The notes beneath the pieces are model-generated. The model made no database searches, was not told the origin of the DNA, and saw only the letters and a program-made list of their open reading frames with translations. The position numbers and the translations under genes are program-made. Shown here piece by piece: positions 63,961 to 64,000 of a stretch of 64,000 nucleotides of DNA. Location: the NCBI GenBank assembly GCA_022829145.1, contig CM040758.1, positions 22,810,575-22,874,574 of the forward strand. The letters are read 5' to 3'. Origin of the DNA: Albula goreensis (taxonomy: Eukaryota; Chordata; Actinopteri; Albuliformes; Albulidae). Every line of letters starts with the position of its first letter. The stretch's first letter is position 1.

Positions 63961-64000
63961 AAGAGCTGGGAAGGTATTCAATGCCATGACGCTTCCACTA

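Larger units (their letters stand above)
54291..64000. other. Gene desert, distal part
   Basis: No convincing exon to the end of the window. Frames of 100-134 codons (for example 55612-56016 and 57059-57418) match no known family and lack splice or polyadenylation context. Candidate conserved blocks listed separately are at 55690-55930, 57500-57690, 59990-60140, 60560-60700, 62440-62700 and 63630-63960. Confidence 0.5.

Overview
The window looks like genomic DNA from a teleost (ray-finned) fish. It has small exons with GT/AG introns, long (CA)n, (GT)n and (TC)n tracts, repeats of teleost type (a 5S-rRNA-derived SINE and a dispersed repeat with a 'tagcgccccct' edge), and three genes whose predicted proteins closely match vertebrate families. 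No bacterial or viral genome features were seen. Gene identities rest on recalled family sequences, because no database search was possible.

Layout. (1) 1-10.5 kb, plus strand: the last ten coding exons of a type II coronin, best matched to CORO2A; the N-terminal exon(s) lie outside the window. (2) 10.5-12.8 kb: short intergenic gap. (3) 12.8-22.9 kb, minus strand: complete seven-exon ANP32B (acidic leucine-rich nuclear phosphoprotein, 262 aa). coro2a and anp32b are tail to tail, the same relative orientation as human CORO2A and ANP32B on chromosome 9q22, but without the NANS and TRIM14 genes that separate them in human. (4) 23-26.6 kb: intergenic, with a teleost-type dispersed repeat at 25.1-25.8 kb. 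(5) 26.6-31.2 kb, minus strand: complete four-exon PLA2G12A (secreted group XIIA phospholipase A2, 193 aa). (6) 31.2-64 kb: about 33 kb with no convincing coding exon. It holds a decayed Ty3/gypsy pol fragment at about 32.84-33.76 kb with a nested short insertion, a tRNA-like element near 51.0 kb, two very long (CA)n tracts near 51.5 kb, and a 5S-derived SINE at 53.5-54.3 kb whose 5S head is amplified as a 48-bp tandem array. Between these lie many complex, non-repetitive segments rich in homeodomain, SOX and forkhead-like core motifs, which I read as candidate conserved non-coding elements of a regulatory gene desert.

The three genes do not form a pathway: coro2a is an actin-associated WD40 protein, anp32b a nuclear histone and phosphatase-linked chaperone, and pla2g12a a secreted lipase. 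The most unusual structure is the amplified 5S head inside the SINE. The desert and the anp32b-pla2g12a neighbourhood are the other parts worth checking.
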